This document shows, one piece after another, positions 1 through 10,954 of a stretch of 64,000 nt of DNA; within the stretch, counting starts at the first letter, position 1; every line of letters starts with the position of its first letter. Origin of the DNA: Lepidodermella squamata (lineage: Eukaryota > Gastrotricha); contig JBLDXI010000004.1 of NCBI GenBank assembly GCA_047495785.1, positions 558,001 to 622,000 on the forward strand. The letters are read 5' to 3'. Below the pieces are notes generated by a model. That model ran no database searches, was not told the origin of the DNA, and saw only the letters and a list, made by a program, of their open reading frames with translations. The position numbers and the translations under genes are program-made.

Positions 1-682
1 TCAGAAACTTGTCTCTACGCAATTTGGAAATGGCACTATGTACTTCACGCCTTTGTACTTCATACAAACAGCTGGGGCGATTATTTGCTCCAGTTTGATG
101 TAGATATCTTCGCCATTGTCGGTAGCTGTTGAATCGACTTTATGAACTTGCACTCCTCGGAACAGTTTTCCAGTGAACTTCAAAGCTTTCACGTAGGTTA
201 TATCTTGATAGCAGATCAGATACCTCACCTTCGCGAAGATTTTCGGACCAATTTGCAGATAATCGCCAGCGGCTATGCTGATTTTCTTGGCCATGACATT
301 GCAAATACCACGAGTCCATTTTCTTATCACCACTTTTTCATCAATCATCAAACTCAAATCCCGGTAAAGATAGTAAGATGAGTAAGTGTTGACAACCGAC
401 TCAGCGCCGAGCCCGATCAACTTGGCATTTGAAGACTTCACGACGGTGCCAACATGGCGATAGCCATTAGACAAAAGCTGCAGAGCCCATTCCGGAGGGT
501 CTTTCGCAGAAATCAGTAGTTCCATTAACAACACACGGTCAACACTTTGGACCACAACTCCGTTGCCACTGGTAAGGTACCGAACGAGTTGACCGGCCTT
601 GCTCTCGAAACCAAAGGTGCTATACTTGAACAATGGCCCGAAATTTTCAACGTCCTCGTGCATGTGTTCCGCTTGGTGGACA
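1..682 (-). pseudogene. CACTA-like transposase, C-terminal fragment
   Basis: This open frame on the minus strand ends at the stop codon at positions 1-3 and encodes about 227 residues. Residues encoded by 682-369 are identical to those encoded by 3185-2872. They contain the conserved stretch N/V-HQAEHMHEDVENFGPLFKYS followed by FGFES, the pattern seen in the DUF4218-type region of CACTA/EnSpm-like transposases (family knowledge). The part encoded by 368-1 is the unique C-terminus. Together with 5662-4654 and 3798-3186 it would complete one reading frame of 768 codons including the stop, so it is the displaced tail of the transposase gene at 2872-5662. The frame has no start of its own because the Helitron at 683-2871 interrupts it. 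Confidence 0.7.
369..682. repeat. 314-bp direct repeat, copy 1
   Basis: Positions 369-682 repeat at 2872-3185 in the same orientation, with no difference that I could find. The two copies exactly bracket the Helitron segment 683-2871. The repeat is coding sequence of the transposase gene. Confidence 0.9.
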
Positions 683-714
683 CTAGTATAACAGGCGCCC
701 GCTTCGCGGGCGCC
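683..714 (-). other. Helitron 3' terminus: hairpin plus CTAG
   Basis: GGCGCCCGC, loop TTC, GCGGGCGCC at 694-714, then seven bases and CTAG on the minus strand. It would act as the rolling-circle terminator of the element. Its position fixes the insertion point in the transposase gene to the A|T dinucleotide that is still intact in the second repeat copy near 3185. Confidence 0.85.
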
Positions 715-819
715 AATGTATGTATACCGGATTGACGATTTGGAAAGCAATAAAAGGAAAGACTCAGTTTTATTTCACACTAAACAACCGCAATTCAAGG
801 AAGAAAAAAGCGGAGATAA

Positions 820-1419
820 TTAATAATCGGTGTAAATTTCATGAGAGGTGAGGTTGCATTCTTCGGCTTCTTTCTCAGGGTTGTCGAACGATATCAGGCA
901 GTCTTAGAATTAAGAATATTAAAATGGTCATATGTATTTGATGGAAATTTCGCTTTACTCACCGTAGACGTAGCCGGGGTCGACATCCTCCAGATACATG
1001 TGTACAATGGCAACGGTGCAGTTGACTTCTTGCATTTCTCGCCCTAATCGCCTGAAACCGCGTGAATCCAAGTGAGAGGACATCGCCTGTCGCCAATTGC
1101 TGACATACGCTGTCCGCCACGTCTTAATCCAGATGAAGTAGTACCCCATATCTGGGTCGTCGTCAAACTCGGGGTCCCAGTAGTCCTCGGCATCCTCATC
1201 AAGTCGAGAGTCATCCGGGCTGCAAGATTCATATAGGAATTTCCATCCAGGAAATTTTGGTACGAAGCCAACGCCGCAAATCTCAAATATCTCTTGAAAA
1301 ATTTGTAGAATACCACACCTGGAAACGGATTCTCGCAGATCTCGGTACCAGAAGACGTACTCTTCGGGGATTTCGTAATAAACGCGATAACGGTCAGTGT
1401 AATACCAACTGGGGTACAT
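820..1419 (-). CDS. hypothetical acidic protein inside the Helitron
   Basis: A two-exon gene: exon 1 is 1419-963, the intron 962-903 has GT-AG ends, and exon 2 is 902-820. The phase is continuous and gives 179 residues. The ATG at 1419 is 23 nt after a good acceptor (TTTTTTTAG before 1442), so an upstream non-coding or trans-spliced leader is likely. An AATAAA lies downstream on the minus strand near 766-771. The protein is rich in Tyr and Trp. It has an Asp/Glu-rich patch around residues 75-95 (DEDAEDYWDPEFDDDPDMGY) and few basic residues in its first half. No family is recognised. It lies between the helicase remnant and the Helitron 3' end, so it is either an accessory gene or a captured host gene. 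Confidence 0.6.
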
Positions 1420-1633
1420 ATTAGTCGAAATATTATTCTGATCTAAAAAAATAATTTGAATTAAATAAATTAGGGAGAGGAGATAGTTTGTGGACGAAAT
1501 TCTGACGTCCACAACTGGGGAAGAATAAAATTTGAGATCATGAAAAGTGAAGAATTCTGGAAAATGAATTATGCTATGCGGATAGAATAGAAAAAATTAG
1601 GTAAAGCTGGATGTAAGAAGTGGCTATAAGCCA

Positions 1634-2871
1634 TCATTTCAGCAACACCTCAGGATAGACAACATTGACGGTGTAGTACTGCTTTGTCTTCTTGTCGTAG
1701 TGGCTGAAAACAATAAGGTTTCGTGGATCTCGAACGCGAGATAAAGCGACGTAAAGCTGGCCGTGAGTAAAAACTGGGTGGTTGGCCAGATGTAAGCCGA
1801 CAACGTTGAAGGTTTGTCCTGTAAAATAAAAGAATGAATAAATAATCGGTAAACGAAGGAAATGTAATGGTTCACCTTGACTTTTGTTGATTGTCATAGC
1901 GAAAGCAAGTCTTATTGGAAACTGTTGCCGCTTCATTGGAACAGGGAAAACGCTCTCATCGGTGTTGAAATCAATTCGTGGAATGAGAACAACCTCGCCT
2001 ACTCGCGTACCGGTAAGAATTTCGGCCGTGATAATATCGGACCCTAATTGGGTGATTCGAAGTCGCGTTCCATTACAAAGGCCCCCGGAGCAACTGAGAT
2101 TTCTGATTAAAATAATGGGGGCGCCTATTTTCAACGCCAATCGATGAGGTGGTATTCCTGAAGGATTGAGTGTATTGAGAACTTCAACTTGGAACATTGC
2201 TCGAGCAGCTTCATCTTGAACGGTATCGCGACTCGTGTAAATAAGAGCATTTCCGGGCAGCCGTTGCAGGATCTTCTCGTTGAGGTAATCAACTTCGTCA
2301 TTCCTCGTGGCAAGTATACATCTCTCGGCGACGTAGCCGGCGTCAGTTCGGTTGGAAAGGTCATCATAGACGGCGCGAATTAGGTCGTTTTCCGAATTCG
2401 CGTGCTTAATTGGGTCAGGAATGATTACCGAGTCAGGTATGCCAGCAATTCCAGGGGCAACGCCATCCCCAACCTGAGATAAAATCTTTGTTATAAAAAA
2501 GACAGACAACTAAAAATGCCTTATTACCTGAATTAGCCATTGCACGTAGGGAGCTACGACGGGATCATTAATGACCCGCATATTTCTGGTCAGGCGCATG
2601 ATTTTAATTGTTGGCCAGAAATCAGCTTTTCTCAAGCAAGCGTCAACGATCTCAGCTCGACCACCACGCGGAATGACGGGTAGGCATTGACGAAAGTCGC
2701 CACCGAAAACTATGGGAATACCTGATGAGAAATTGTCAATTAAAACCTGAATTCGGTCGTAACTAAACACAACTAACCTCCAAATGGCAAATTACATTGC
2801 GTCAGATCTCGAATGCTCTTATCTAGGGCCAAGAAGTTGAAGCGGCTCATCATTGGCGCTTCGTCCCAAAT
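1634..2871 (-). pseudogene. Helitron Pif1-like helicase, C-terminal part
   Basis: Four exons remain: 2871-2778, 2721-2528, 2473-1876 and 1818-1634, with GT-AG introns and continuous phase. The motifs run in order: IIWDEAPMM (motif II, DEAP-type Walker B, its first codon shared with the flanking repeat), FGGDFRQCLPV (motif III), TRNMR, LATRNDEVDYLN (motif IV), LAFAMTINKSQGQT (motif V) and LYVALSRV (motif VI). These are Pif1/RecD-like DNA helicase signatures as found in Helitron RepHel proteins. The N-terminal Rep nuclease, zinc finger and Walker A are absent because the reading frame begins at the truncation point next to the 314-bp repeat. Exons are intact, so the loss of function comes from truncation rather than decay. 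Confidence 0.85.
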
Positions 2872-3185
2872 GATAGTAAGATGAGTAAGTGTTGACAACC
2901 GACTCAGCGCCGAGCCCGATCAACTTGGCATTTGAAGACTTCACGACGGTGCCAACATGGCGATAGCCATTAGACAAAAGCTGCAGAGCCCATTCCGGAG
3001 GGTCTTTCGCAGAAATCAGTAGTTCCATTAACAACACACGGTCAACACTTTGGACCACAACTCCGTTGCCACTGGTAAGGTACCGAACGAGTTGACCGGC
3101 CTTGCTCTCGAAACCAAAGGTGCTATACTTGAACAATGGCCCGAAATTTTCAACGTCCTCGTGCATGTGTTCCGCTTGGTGGACA
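2872..3185. repeat. 314-bp direct repeat, copy 2
   Basis: Same sequence as 369-682. The Helitron's truncated 5' side joins it at 2871/2872, and at its other end the original transposase sequence continues uninterrupted past 3185. Confidence 0.9.
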
Positions 3186-5662
3186 TTCAGCGTGCATCGT
3201 TCTTCGCCATGAAGAATCGGAAAATCGCGAACAAAGTTCGACATGGAAATTTCGACAAAGTTGGCATCGGGATTTGGTTTTAACGCTTCGTACAGCCCGG
3301 CAGAAAATTCCATAAAATGCTTGTAAACCTGAGGTTTCAATACATCTTGGAACATCACGGGTCCGAAAAACAGAATCATTGCGCGATTTTCGTTGCCGTG
3401 AAACATTCCGCGTTGAGCGAGTGATCGGTAGTTTCGCTGATAGCACGAAGGCATGTTGACTTTGAAGCTTTTTTCAGATTCCAGAACCTTGGATTCGCCG
3501 ACATAGCAAGCTTCGTTTGATGTATTGTCGAAGTAACTTGCGAACAGGACTCGGAGAATGCATGAGCACGAGTTGTGAAGATAGTCGAAAGGGAATTTCC
3601 TGACCAGGTCAAGGATCTCAGCGATAATTGCCGGGCCATGAACTCCGTGATATGGCACCTTCTTCGTTCCAATCAGCGCATCTGCAATCATCATTTCATG
3701 ATTTCGAAGAAGAACGCCAGGTTCGGGTGCGAAGTAGACGGTTGTGCTGTTTTCGCGCAACTGACCGCAGATGAGGCACCTTGGACAACTGAAGTAACCT
3801 AGATAAAAAGAAAATTTCTTCCATCAGAAAAAATAAATGAAAAAATCGGATATATATTGGAAAGAATTAATCGACGAAATATTGGACAATTGTTATTTGT
3901 TATGCACGTTTCTAAATTTTGCAAACTTATCAAAACAAATAAACAGCTAATTTGTATGATTTTAGAAAATATTCAGCATTAGTAATCCACCGGCAATCGG
4001 CTAAAACCAACGTACTTTTTTATGGTTTTATTGCTCCCTGACTACACTATATAGCATCAATTAGTACGTGAAAAATCTGTTTGAAAAAAATTAAATCAAA
4101 ATCACCAAATTAATATGCAAATAAATTGAAAAATAATAGGATGGATATTAAAAATCAGGAATCATTTACCGTATTTATTCCAACCTTATTCGCTAATTGC
4201 TTATCCCTAATAGGAGCCCAGGGTTGAGAAGTCAAGTTGGTTCGAAAACGTTGAAAATAAACGATTTACCAAAAATCATGTGTCGATAGGCGCTGCTATA
4301 GGAAAACATTAGGTAGAAATATAGAATTGGAAATTTTTTACTGGGCAAGTATTTAAAACAATTTTATCGATTAACAGATAATGCGCCACCGTTAAATAAT
4401 TTTTCTTTGAATTCTAATAGTAAGGACATCTTTTTTCATATGCAAATGAGATTTTTCAAATTACCTGTTATTTTTCCAGCTTCATTCAAAAAAATTTAAA
4501 TCACATAAATCAGGTGGAAAAAAAACGAAATCACCCGCGTTTAATTGTCATAATTTTCAGAATTTGTTATGTTTCTCTATCCTCAAAAAACATGGTTTGA
4601 CCGAAATAACAGTATTGAAATTTTTACAAAAAATTCACTATAAAATCTCAAACCTGTGGGATAGGCAGAGTTTCGAATTTCCGCCTTTGCCGGACCGTCA
4701 ACACAGCACAACGGACACTGAATCCACGCCACTCTATTGCCGCAATCAAGACCTTTGTTCAACATTTGTTTGATTTCGTTCACAAACGGTCGCAAAACCT
4801 GGTTTGCATCAGGGTGTCCAAAACCCTGGTATACACCAGCCAAGAAATACTGATTGAGCTGATCGAGGCGAAATAGAATATACCAGACACTTCGAATTGC
4901 AGATAAATATGGTGATACGCCGTCGTAAAAAAAGCTGGTTTCGACTGGTTCGACAACCTCAGGGTGGTTTTTCAGAGCCGTGACAATGCGATCGCTCAGC
5001 CCGATGCTCGCGAACGATCCGCCCGATTTACATTTCGGACAGCCGCGCCTCATAGCCTTAGAGTTCAGTTTTCGCGGAACCGAATTCTTACATCCACAAA
5101 TGTAGACTGCTTCGACACCCCGCCCGTTTCGATACCAGGGCAGTAGGCGCGATTTTAATTTATGTTTGGTGTTAATTTGAGGAAAGAAATCAGCTCCAGG
5201 AAACAACTGCATGAAAATATCCATTAGAGTTTCCATAGCCACCCAGGATAGTATGAACCGATTACAATATGCCACCAACATGAATAGCAATGAGCCGAAA
5301 GTAATAGAATCGCTCAATCCGTGAACTACTTCGTCTTTGTGAGGTAAATTGAAGGGGCAAGGGTCTTCTTCCGTATTAGCATCATCGGTAACCAAATCCT
5401 CCATACCTGGGTCGCAATAGTCATTTGGATCATTGGAATTACCGCCAAGAGTTTCATTATTATTTCCGGAAAATTCGTAATCTTCTTCAACAATTTCCAT
5501 GTCGTTGTTTGTTGAGGTGAATTCAGATTCGATTTCGAGCTCACGTTCATCCTCATCTTTTGTTTCTTCCGGAATTGTTTCAAGCAGCAACTGACGACCA
5601 GTACGCCAACCTTGCCGGGTTGTCCGAGGTAGCACTTTTGCCCAGCGGCTTTTGTATCTCAT
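2872..5662 (-). pseudogene. CACTA-like transposase, N-terminal and middle part
   Basis: Exon 1 is 5662-4654, the intron is 4653-3799 (GT-AG, 855 bp), and exon 2 runs from 3798 into the 314-bp repeat; the frame then reads into Helitron sequence and stops at 2819. The acidic N-terminus (residues 30-100) precedes HKLKSRLLPWY, a CxC...CPKC zinc-binding pair, FFYDGVSPY (DG-type catalytic region), GHPDANQVLRPF, DGPAKAEIRNS and, across the splice, GYFSCPRCLICGQ. Exon 2 adds CYQRNYRSLAQRGMFHG and the DUF4218-like NVHQAEHMHED segment. This order is typical of animal CACTA-related transposases (family knowledge). The gene was intact before the Helitron insertion: with the tail at 1-368 the frame totals 768 codons. 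The start at 5662 is the first ATG of the frame. Confidence 0.75.
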
Positions 5663-5938
5663 GAGTCAGAATGAAAATTATTCTATGAAGAACTTTTGAC
5701 AATTATTCATCGCGAAAAAATATGAAAATAAAACCAGAAAATTCCTTGAATATTTCTTAATTTTGAAACAAGATAATTCAAGCCTTTTATAGTTTTTAGT
5801 TATCAATCTGGAAATAAATTTTATAATAAAAAAATTGTGATTGAAAAGGAGTAAAAAGTGAACCAGATGACAATGGAAGTGATAGAAATCCGATTTGGGA
5901 TCACCAGGGTTAATTTTATTGGTTTGAAATTTTAATCA

Positions 5939-5972
5939 CCGACGTTTCGATGGTAAAGCATCGCCGTCAGGA
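5939..5972 (-). ncRNA. hammerhead-ribozyme-like motif 1
   Basis: On the minus strand the order is CCTGACGG, a short stem-loop (CGATG...CATCG), then GAAACGTCGG. This is the CUGANGA / stem II / GAAA core order of hammerheads, in the compact form known from Penelope-like elements. The last base of the first box deviates (G for A), so activity is doubtful. Confidence 0.4.
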
Positions 5973-6636
5973 CTTAGAAATCTAAGAAATCGACTTAGAA
6001 TTCGAAATTCGATTTCTAAAAAATTCGAAATTTTTTTAAAATTCGAAATAAATTCGAATAATATAATATGGGAGTGACAAAGACATTCTGAAAAATATTC
6101 AAATAATCCCTGTTATTGTATGATAGAAAAGGAAGAAGAAATAATCGCATTTAACTTTATTATGAAAAAGTGAAGCAAAGGGAAATTCTAAAGTTCCTTA
6201 AAATGTTGTGGGTTCCAACGTTGATAAAAATTGGATTTTTTAGGAAACTCTAAAAATCTTTAAAGGGCAATATTTGAAAGGAATTAACTGCAAGTCTGTG
6301 TGCCAAAAAAGTATTGGCGTTCAGAGATCAGCGGCTGGATCAGCGGCTTTTCTTACCAGATAAGTAGGAAAAAATAGGAACTTCCGCAAAAAATAGGGAA
6401 AAATCTGTTTTTGATTTCTGTGTCCGCAAAGCAAGTATTCCCAGCTGTGTTGCGATTGCTTTTCGTCTGTTGCGCAAATAATTGCCCATTGTGAATTTCA
6501 TACACACAAGCAGACAACCTGATTTACATTTCGCATTTTTTGTTTTTCGTGAGTTTTTTATTTTCCAGGACGAATCAGAATAGTGCGTGCAACCATCGAG
6601 TCTTTTAGTTTATTGCTCTTCAGATGTTAATTAATA

Positions 6637-6670
6637 GCGACTTTGCGGCCACCTAGTGGCCATCGTCAGG
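6637..6670 (-). ncRNA. hammerhead-ribozyme-like motif 2
   Basis: On the minus strand CCTGACGA is followed by a strong stem-loop (TGGCCAC...GTGGCC) and GCAAAGTCGC, a one-base-altered GAAAC box. The flanks resemble motif 1 (ATTTCTGAG upstream, CAATAAACTAAA downstream, against ATTTCTAAG and CAATAAAATTAA), so the two are copies of one repeat in the same orientation about 700 bp apart. Confidence 0.4.
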
Positions 6671-6744
6671 CTCAGAAATTTATTAGATCGATCGCAGATT
6701 TTTCCAATTTTTTGCTCTGATTTTTGCTTTTATTTTTGCTAGAC

Positions 6745-9511
6745 ATGTCAAGTATCAAAAAAGTCCTTGTAACGTGGCTGGACTGTGACGGCCAGCAAAC
6801 GTTAATGTCTCCTGACAAAGTTCGGACGCGTGACGAACCGATAGAACAAGGCAAAACCTACCTCGTCAACTGGCCTGAGGATAACAAAGATTATCGTGGA
6901 AGAATCGACGCTATCGGTTCTAGATTTTAAACAATAATAATCCATGCGTGTTAACTATCATTTTTGTAGCACTGTCATCAGGCGAAGTCAAAGAATTGGA
7001 GCGACGTCTGAACCTCGACCAGGAGGATTGCGAATCGATCGCATCTTCTGTTGATTCGACAACCAGGTCAGGACGGTCTTACGCCCAGCCAACAGAATCT
7101 TCTGCTGGCAATACAGGAAGAAAGGTAACTCTCTGCCAAAATAATTCCTAAAACTTCCCAAATTCCCACGATTTTTTTTATTTTTAGCGTAAAGAGGTAG
7201 CAAGCACAGCTGCTAGCACAGCTTCGAAATATGCGAGGACCAACATGCAAACGACCCCGGAACCCGCTATGACTCCGGCCAGTTCGCAGGTAAGGCTCAG
7301 AAACCCAATCGATTTTATGCTGAATCTACGGTCAAATCAAAGAGTGCTGGATTTGGGATTTTTAAGGTTGAATATTTTTTGGAATTTTTAGAAAAAAACT
7401 ATAAATTTTCGATAAATTTTCATCATATTCTGGAAATACACAAAGAAAATTTGTTATATAAAAAGTAGAAAAAATTGCTTCAAAGCAAGACATTTAATAC
7501 CTTGGTTATTTCGTTCTATAATACTCTATATATTTTTCCATTCCAGCGGAAAGAAATATCAGGCCAGTCAAATCGCGCCGGAGCTTCCACCAGCTCACAG
7601 GTATTATTCTTCTTTATTTCCCACCAGTTCCTAAGAAAAATTACCTCCCCTCGATTTTTCAAACTGGTTATTTTTATTTTTTTATTTACGCAGGATCACA
7701 TTTCTTCTTCAAACAAGTCTTACAGCAATGGACATCAACATCCAAGTGAAGGCTCTGACGAACATGAAGATCCGGTAAGTCGCAATTTGCTTGCATTATT
7801 AAAATTTTCGATCTGATCATGTTACAGTAGTTTTGCGTTAAGCCGGACGATCATAAGCCGGACTTGCGCTTAGCCGGACCATTTTGCTTGGCTCGTGCGG
7901 CGGACTAGCGTTTTACATGCAAATGGTTGCAATAAGCCGGACTATCACAAGTCGGACTTGCGTTATAACGGACTGATTTTTAGTGAATTTAACACAAAAA
8001 AGTCCGGCTTACAGGATAATTTTCATCTAGAGCGCAGAAACACCCTCTTTACGCTGTTTTTGAGTGGCTTTGATAGCAAAAATGATCGCAGCATTGAAAA
8101 ATAATTTGTCGATATGGCAAACCTTAATTCCATCGCGATAATCGAACCTTTTACACACCTAAATAGCTCATTACTTAATAGGCGCTTATATTCTTGGATA
8201 ATTTGTAAAGAAATGCACTTTTTTTTTTATAAACCGGACCAGCCCGGCTTACAATAAAGCGGACTTTCATTAAGCCGGACTAAATCTTCTGGCGCGGATC
8301 GAGTCCGGCTTAACGCAAAACTACTGTATTTATAAATTCAATTTTTCGAAAATGTTTACTTTTTCATCTAACTATAGAACTGAATTTGTTGCAGGATTTA
8401 CAGCAGTTCAACATTGCCGCACAAAGACCAGGTTCGGTAATCATTCGCGAAGCTCCCGCGAAGTTCAAGGGCTTCCGGTGGACCCACTCGCGGTGCCCGC
8501 GGTGGTGCTCCAGGTGGTTCCGTGCAAGCTACTGTTGCCGTAACCGGTATCGAGTCCGCAGAACCGGGGCCATCCGGACTAGGTGTCCGGGGTGGTAGTT
8601 CGAATAGCCGTGGCGGCCGTGGCGGTGGTCGAGTTGGTCGAGTTGGTCGAGGAGCCGTACGGGGAACCGGCCGCGGCGCCGTCGTTCAAAACCATCAGTA
8701 TCCCTACAACAGTGGCGAGGAGAACTCATTTGATGAAAAGATCGCCGCTCTCCGATTCCGGCTGGATAACCTGAATAAAGACACACACGAAATTTTGGAG
8801 ATTTTGAAGATATTCAGAAGTTCGCCAAAATTTGTCACGGTTTTTGTGAGTTTACAATCACTTCAAGCTCCTTCAATATTTGTAAAAAAAATTCAATTTT
8901 TTATTATGATCTTGAATTTTTCGCTTTTTCACCAGAACTTTGCGAAAATTATATAAAATTTTATTTTGAAGGAAAAATAAAATAAAATAAAATTATTAAT
9001 GATGTCTATTTTTCTCAATTTTAATATATTTCGCAAAGTTGATTTATTTTTTTATATTTTTAATTTCGTTTTAGGAGAACTTCGAGTTTTCTGATGGATC
9101 AATCTTTGAGGGCAAATCCGCACTGGAATTCCAGCGTTATAACGATCATGTTCGAGGCGCGGCTGATCTGGCAATCGCCTTGCTGCAGCTGCTGTTCGAT
9201 CCAGAAGAGTTGAGAACAAGAAATCTCAGTGGTCATGATGCCCTCCATGGAAAGACAGTCTTTCCGGAAAAGCAGCTGGACCCAATGAGGCTCGGCGAAA
9301 TCCACCGTGAGTTCTGTTAATTTTTCTTTTGTTTTAGCCTAAAAATATAAAATATGGGTTCCAAAAATTAACGCAGGATGTTTTTTTAGGAGTCGTCGAT
9401 CATTGTTTTCCACTTTTGACCCTGAGCGAAAGACAAAAAGTTTGGCACGTGAAAGTTGCCAACTGGCTTCACTCCAACAACAACGGTAATAATCACAACG
9501 ATGACGCGTAA
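6745..9511 (+). CDS. BEN-domain protein
   Basis: Exons by phase: 6745-6916, 6970-7124, 7188-7289, 7547-7600, 7694-7774, then 8453-8845 (or a start at 8395, see below), 9075-9306 and 9390-9511; about 436 residues. The N-terminal 65 residues (KKVLVTWLDCDGQQ ... GKTYLVNWP) match the small beta-rich domain that precedes BEN domains in many invertebrate proteins. A Ser/Thr/Gln-rich linker follows, then an RGG-type stretch (about residues 190-250), then the BEN domain: ALLQLLFDPEELRTRNLSG, LDPMRLGEIHR and, in the last exon, VWHVKVANWL. BEN domains bind DNA or chromatin proteins, so a nuclear role is inferred. Exons 3 and 4 both begin RKE and end SSQ, suggesting exon duplication. The strong acceptor at 8394 leads into a different frame that ends in a stop at 8596-8598; the weaker acceptor at 8452 keeps the frame. 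That join is the least certain. Confidence 0.8.
7825..8326. mobile_element. TA-flanked MITE, pogo/Tc1-mariner type
   Basis: A 502-bp element in intron 5 of the BEN gene. Terminal inverted repeats of 24 bp match perfectly: CAGTAGTTTTGCGTTAAG... at 7825 and its complement ending at 8326. TA is present on both sides (7823-7824 and 8327-8328). The motif AAGCCGGAC recurs inside in both orientations. There is no transposase frame. Confidence 0.85.
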
Positions 9512-9554
9512 TCGATTTTGAACATTTACATTTCTGAAATCCTGACTTACATAT

Positions 9555-9632
9555 TATATATATATATATATATATAACAAATGTAAATCGTATGCTAAAG
9601 TTGAATATATCAATGTATATATATATATATAA
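9555..9632. repeat. TA microsatellites
   Basis: Two (TA)n runs at about 9555-9577 and 9615-9632, 38 bp apart. Confidence 0.9.
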
Positions 9633-10599
9633 CTTAAATGCTGTTCTTATTCTTCCATATAGATTGATTGGAATGTTAATGTTATTCCATTGAAATTGAG
9701 CCTTAAATGGGTCGTGATGTTGGGTAAGTTGTCTTTTATGTTTATGTTTGATTTTTTTTCCTAATTGTTTTGCCGTAAGCCAAGTGCAGCTAATTCCGAT
9801 TGGTATGCATTACGGTTTAGTAAATATTAATTTTTAATTTAGATTTCACAGAATCGGTCGAATCCGTCCGATTAAGATCCAGGTACAACTTCGCCGCAAA
9901 GTAAAAATTTGCGAGAATTTTATATTTTTACAACAGCGTTGAGCTGCCATGCAGTAACGTGAACACAAGGCGAACTCGTTTTCTCTGCTGGGCCATGATT
10001 TACAAATTGAAGGAAGTCGATGCTCAAAACATGTTGAAATCCTCCATTAAAATTCTGCGATTTTAACTAAATTTTACAATTATTCAAATTACAGGGAAAT
10101 TTGAAAGGGACTTCGAAAAATTCTTGGAATTTTTTTACAAATAATTTGAAATTTAAAAGTCTTCAATATTTTTAATATTTTCTCATCCAAATTTAGCTTT
10201 TTCAAATTCAAAAAAAAATGAAAAATCGAAGAAGAAATGATTTCTTATTCTCTCTTCGCTTCTCTTTATTTGAAAATTCACTCGAATTATTTCGGTTTAT
10301 TAGATTGGCTCGGTGAATGGCTGGATTGGCTTCTAGCAATGGAGCGATGCGGATTTGGTTACCAAGCAGCTCAGGGCTTCGGTTCTGAAACAACGTTTTA
10401 CCACAACGGCAATCAGCGGCCAGCCGGAGCAAGTACAACAGGCTTTGATGCCTAACAAATGACTGTTGCTATTATTCGCCTTCTCATGTTATAAAAAATA
10501 ACACATTTAAATATCGTTTGATTGATGAAATAAAAATTATTATGTGGATTTAATGTCTCATTTCGGGTCTAAAGTGGCGAAGAAAAGCAGCGAGCGGAA

Positions 10600-10945
10600 A
10601 GGTAGGAGAGGGCCTTTAATAGCCTATTTAAATGAATAATGAACCTTCAGTTTAGGCTATATTAGACGTTAATTTTGCGCATTTTCCAACGGAAAAGCTG
10701 AAACTCTAACTTAGCCTAACATGGCAGTTGCGAACCTCCAGAATGGCCTAACTTTGGCGCTAATGTAATATTTATTTTCATAATTCTTTATCAAAAGTCT
10801 AAAATAGGCTAAATTCGCGGTTAAATAGCCAAAAAAATTCTGAATTTTTTAGGCTCACCATAGGCTAAAATAGTTGGACGAAAACTGGAGTGTATTTGGG
10901 CCCAAAAATTTTCGCTCCAAAAATAGCCTAAGTTGGGCTATCCGT
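10600..10945. repeat. cluster of TAGGCTA/TAGCCTA motifs
   Basis: At least eight copies of TAGGCTA-like or TAGCCTA-like heptamers occur in both orientations within 350 bp, just before the lectin fragment. No clear terminal repeats were found. It may be a decayed fold-back element. Confidence 0.4.
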
Positions 10946-10954
10946 TTCCGACAG

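Larger units (their letters stand above)
683..2871 (-). mobile_element. 5'-truncated Helitron
   Basis: Reading the minus strand, the element ends with CTAG at 686-683, and the next base is T. Eleven bases from the end lies a perfect 9-bp GC-rich hairpin (694-702 paired with 706-714, 3-nt loop). CTRR terminus, hairpin 10-12 nt upstream and insertion between A and T are the diagnostic 3' features of Helitrons (established knowledge). It carries the C-terminal half of a Pif1-type helicase (1634-2871) and a two-exon gene (820-1419). The Rep/HUH domain and the helicase Walker A motif are missing, so it is truncated at 2871 and non-autonomous. Confidence 0.85.
5663..6744. other. AT-rich spacer with ribozyme-like repeats
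   Basis: No coding region was found. It holds two related hammerhead-like motifs at 5939-5972 and 6637-6670, and otherwise only AT-rich sequence. It should contain the promoter of the BEN gene that starts at 6745. Confidence 0.5.
9512..10954. other. spacer, with possible exon pieces
   Basis: It follows the BEN gene and holds TA microsatellites (9555-9632). A short open stretch at about 9940-10067 (encoding ...RRTRFLCWAMIYKLKE...) lies between splice-like signals, as does 10306-10455. I cannot join these pieces into a frame that resembles a known protein, so no gene is called. Confidence 0.3.
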
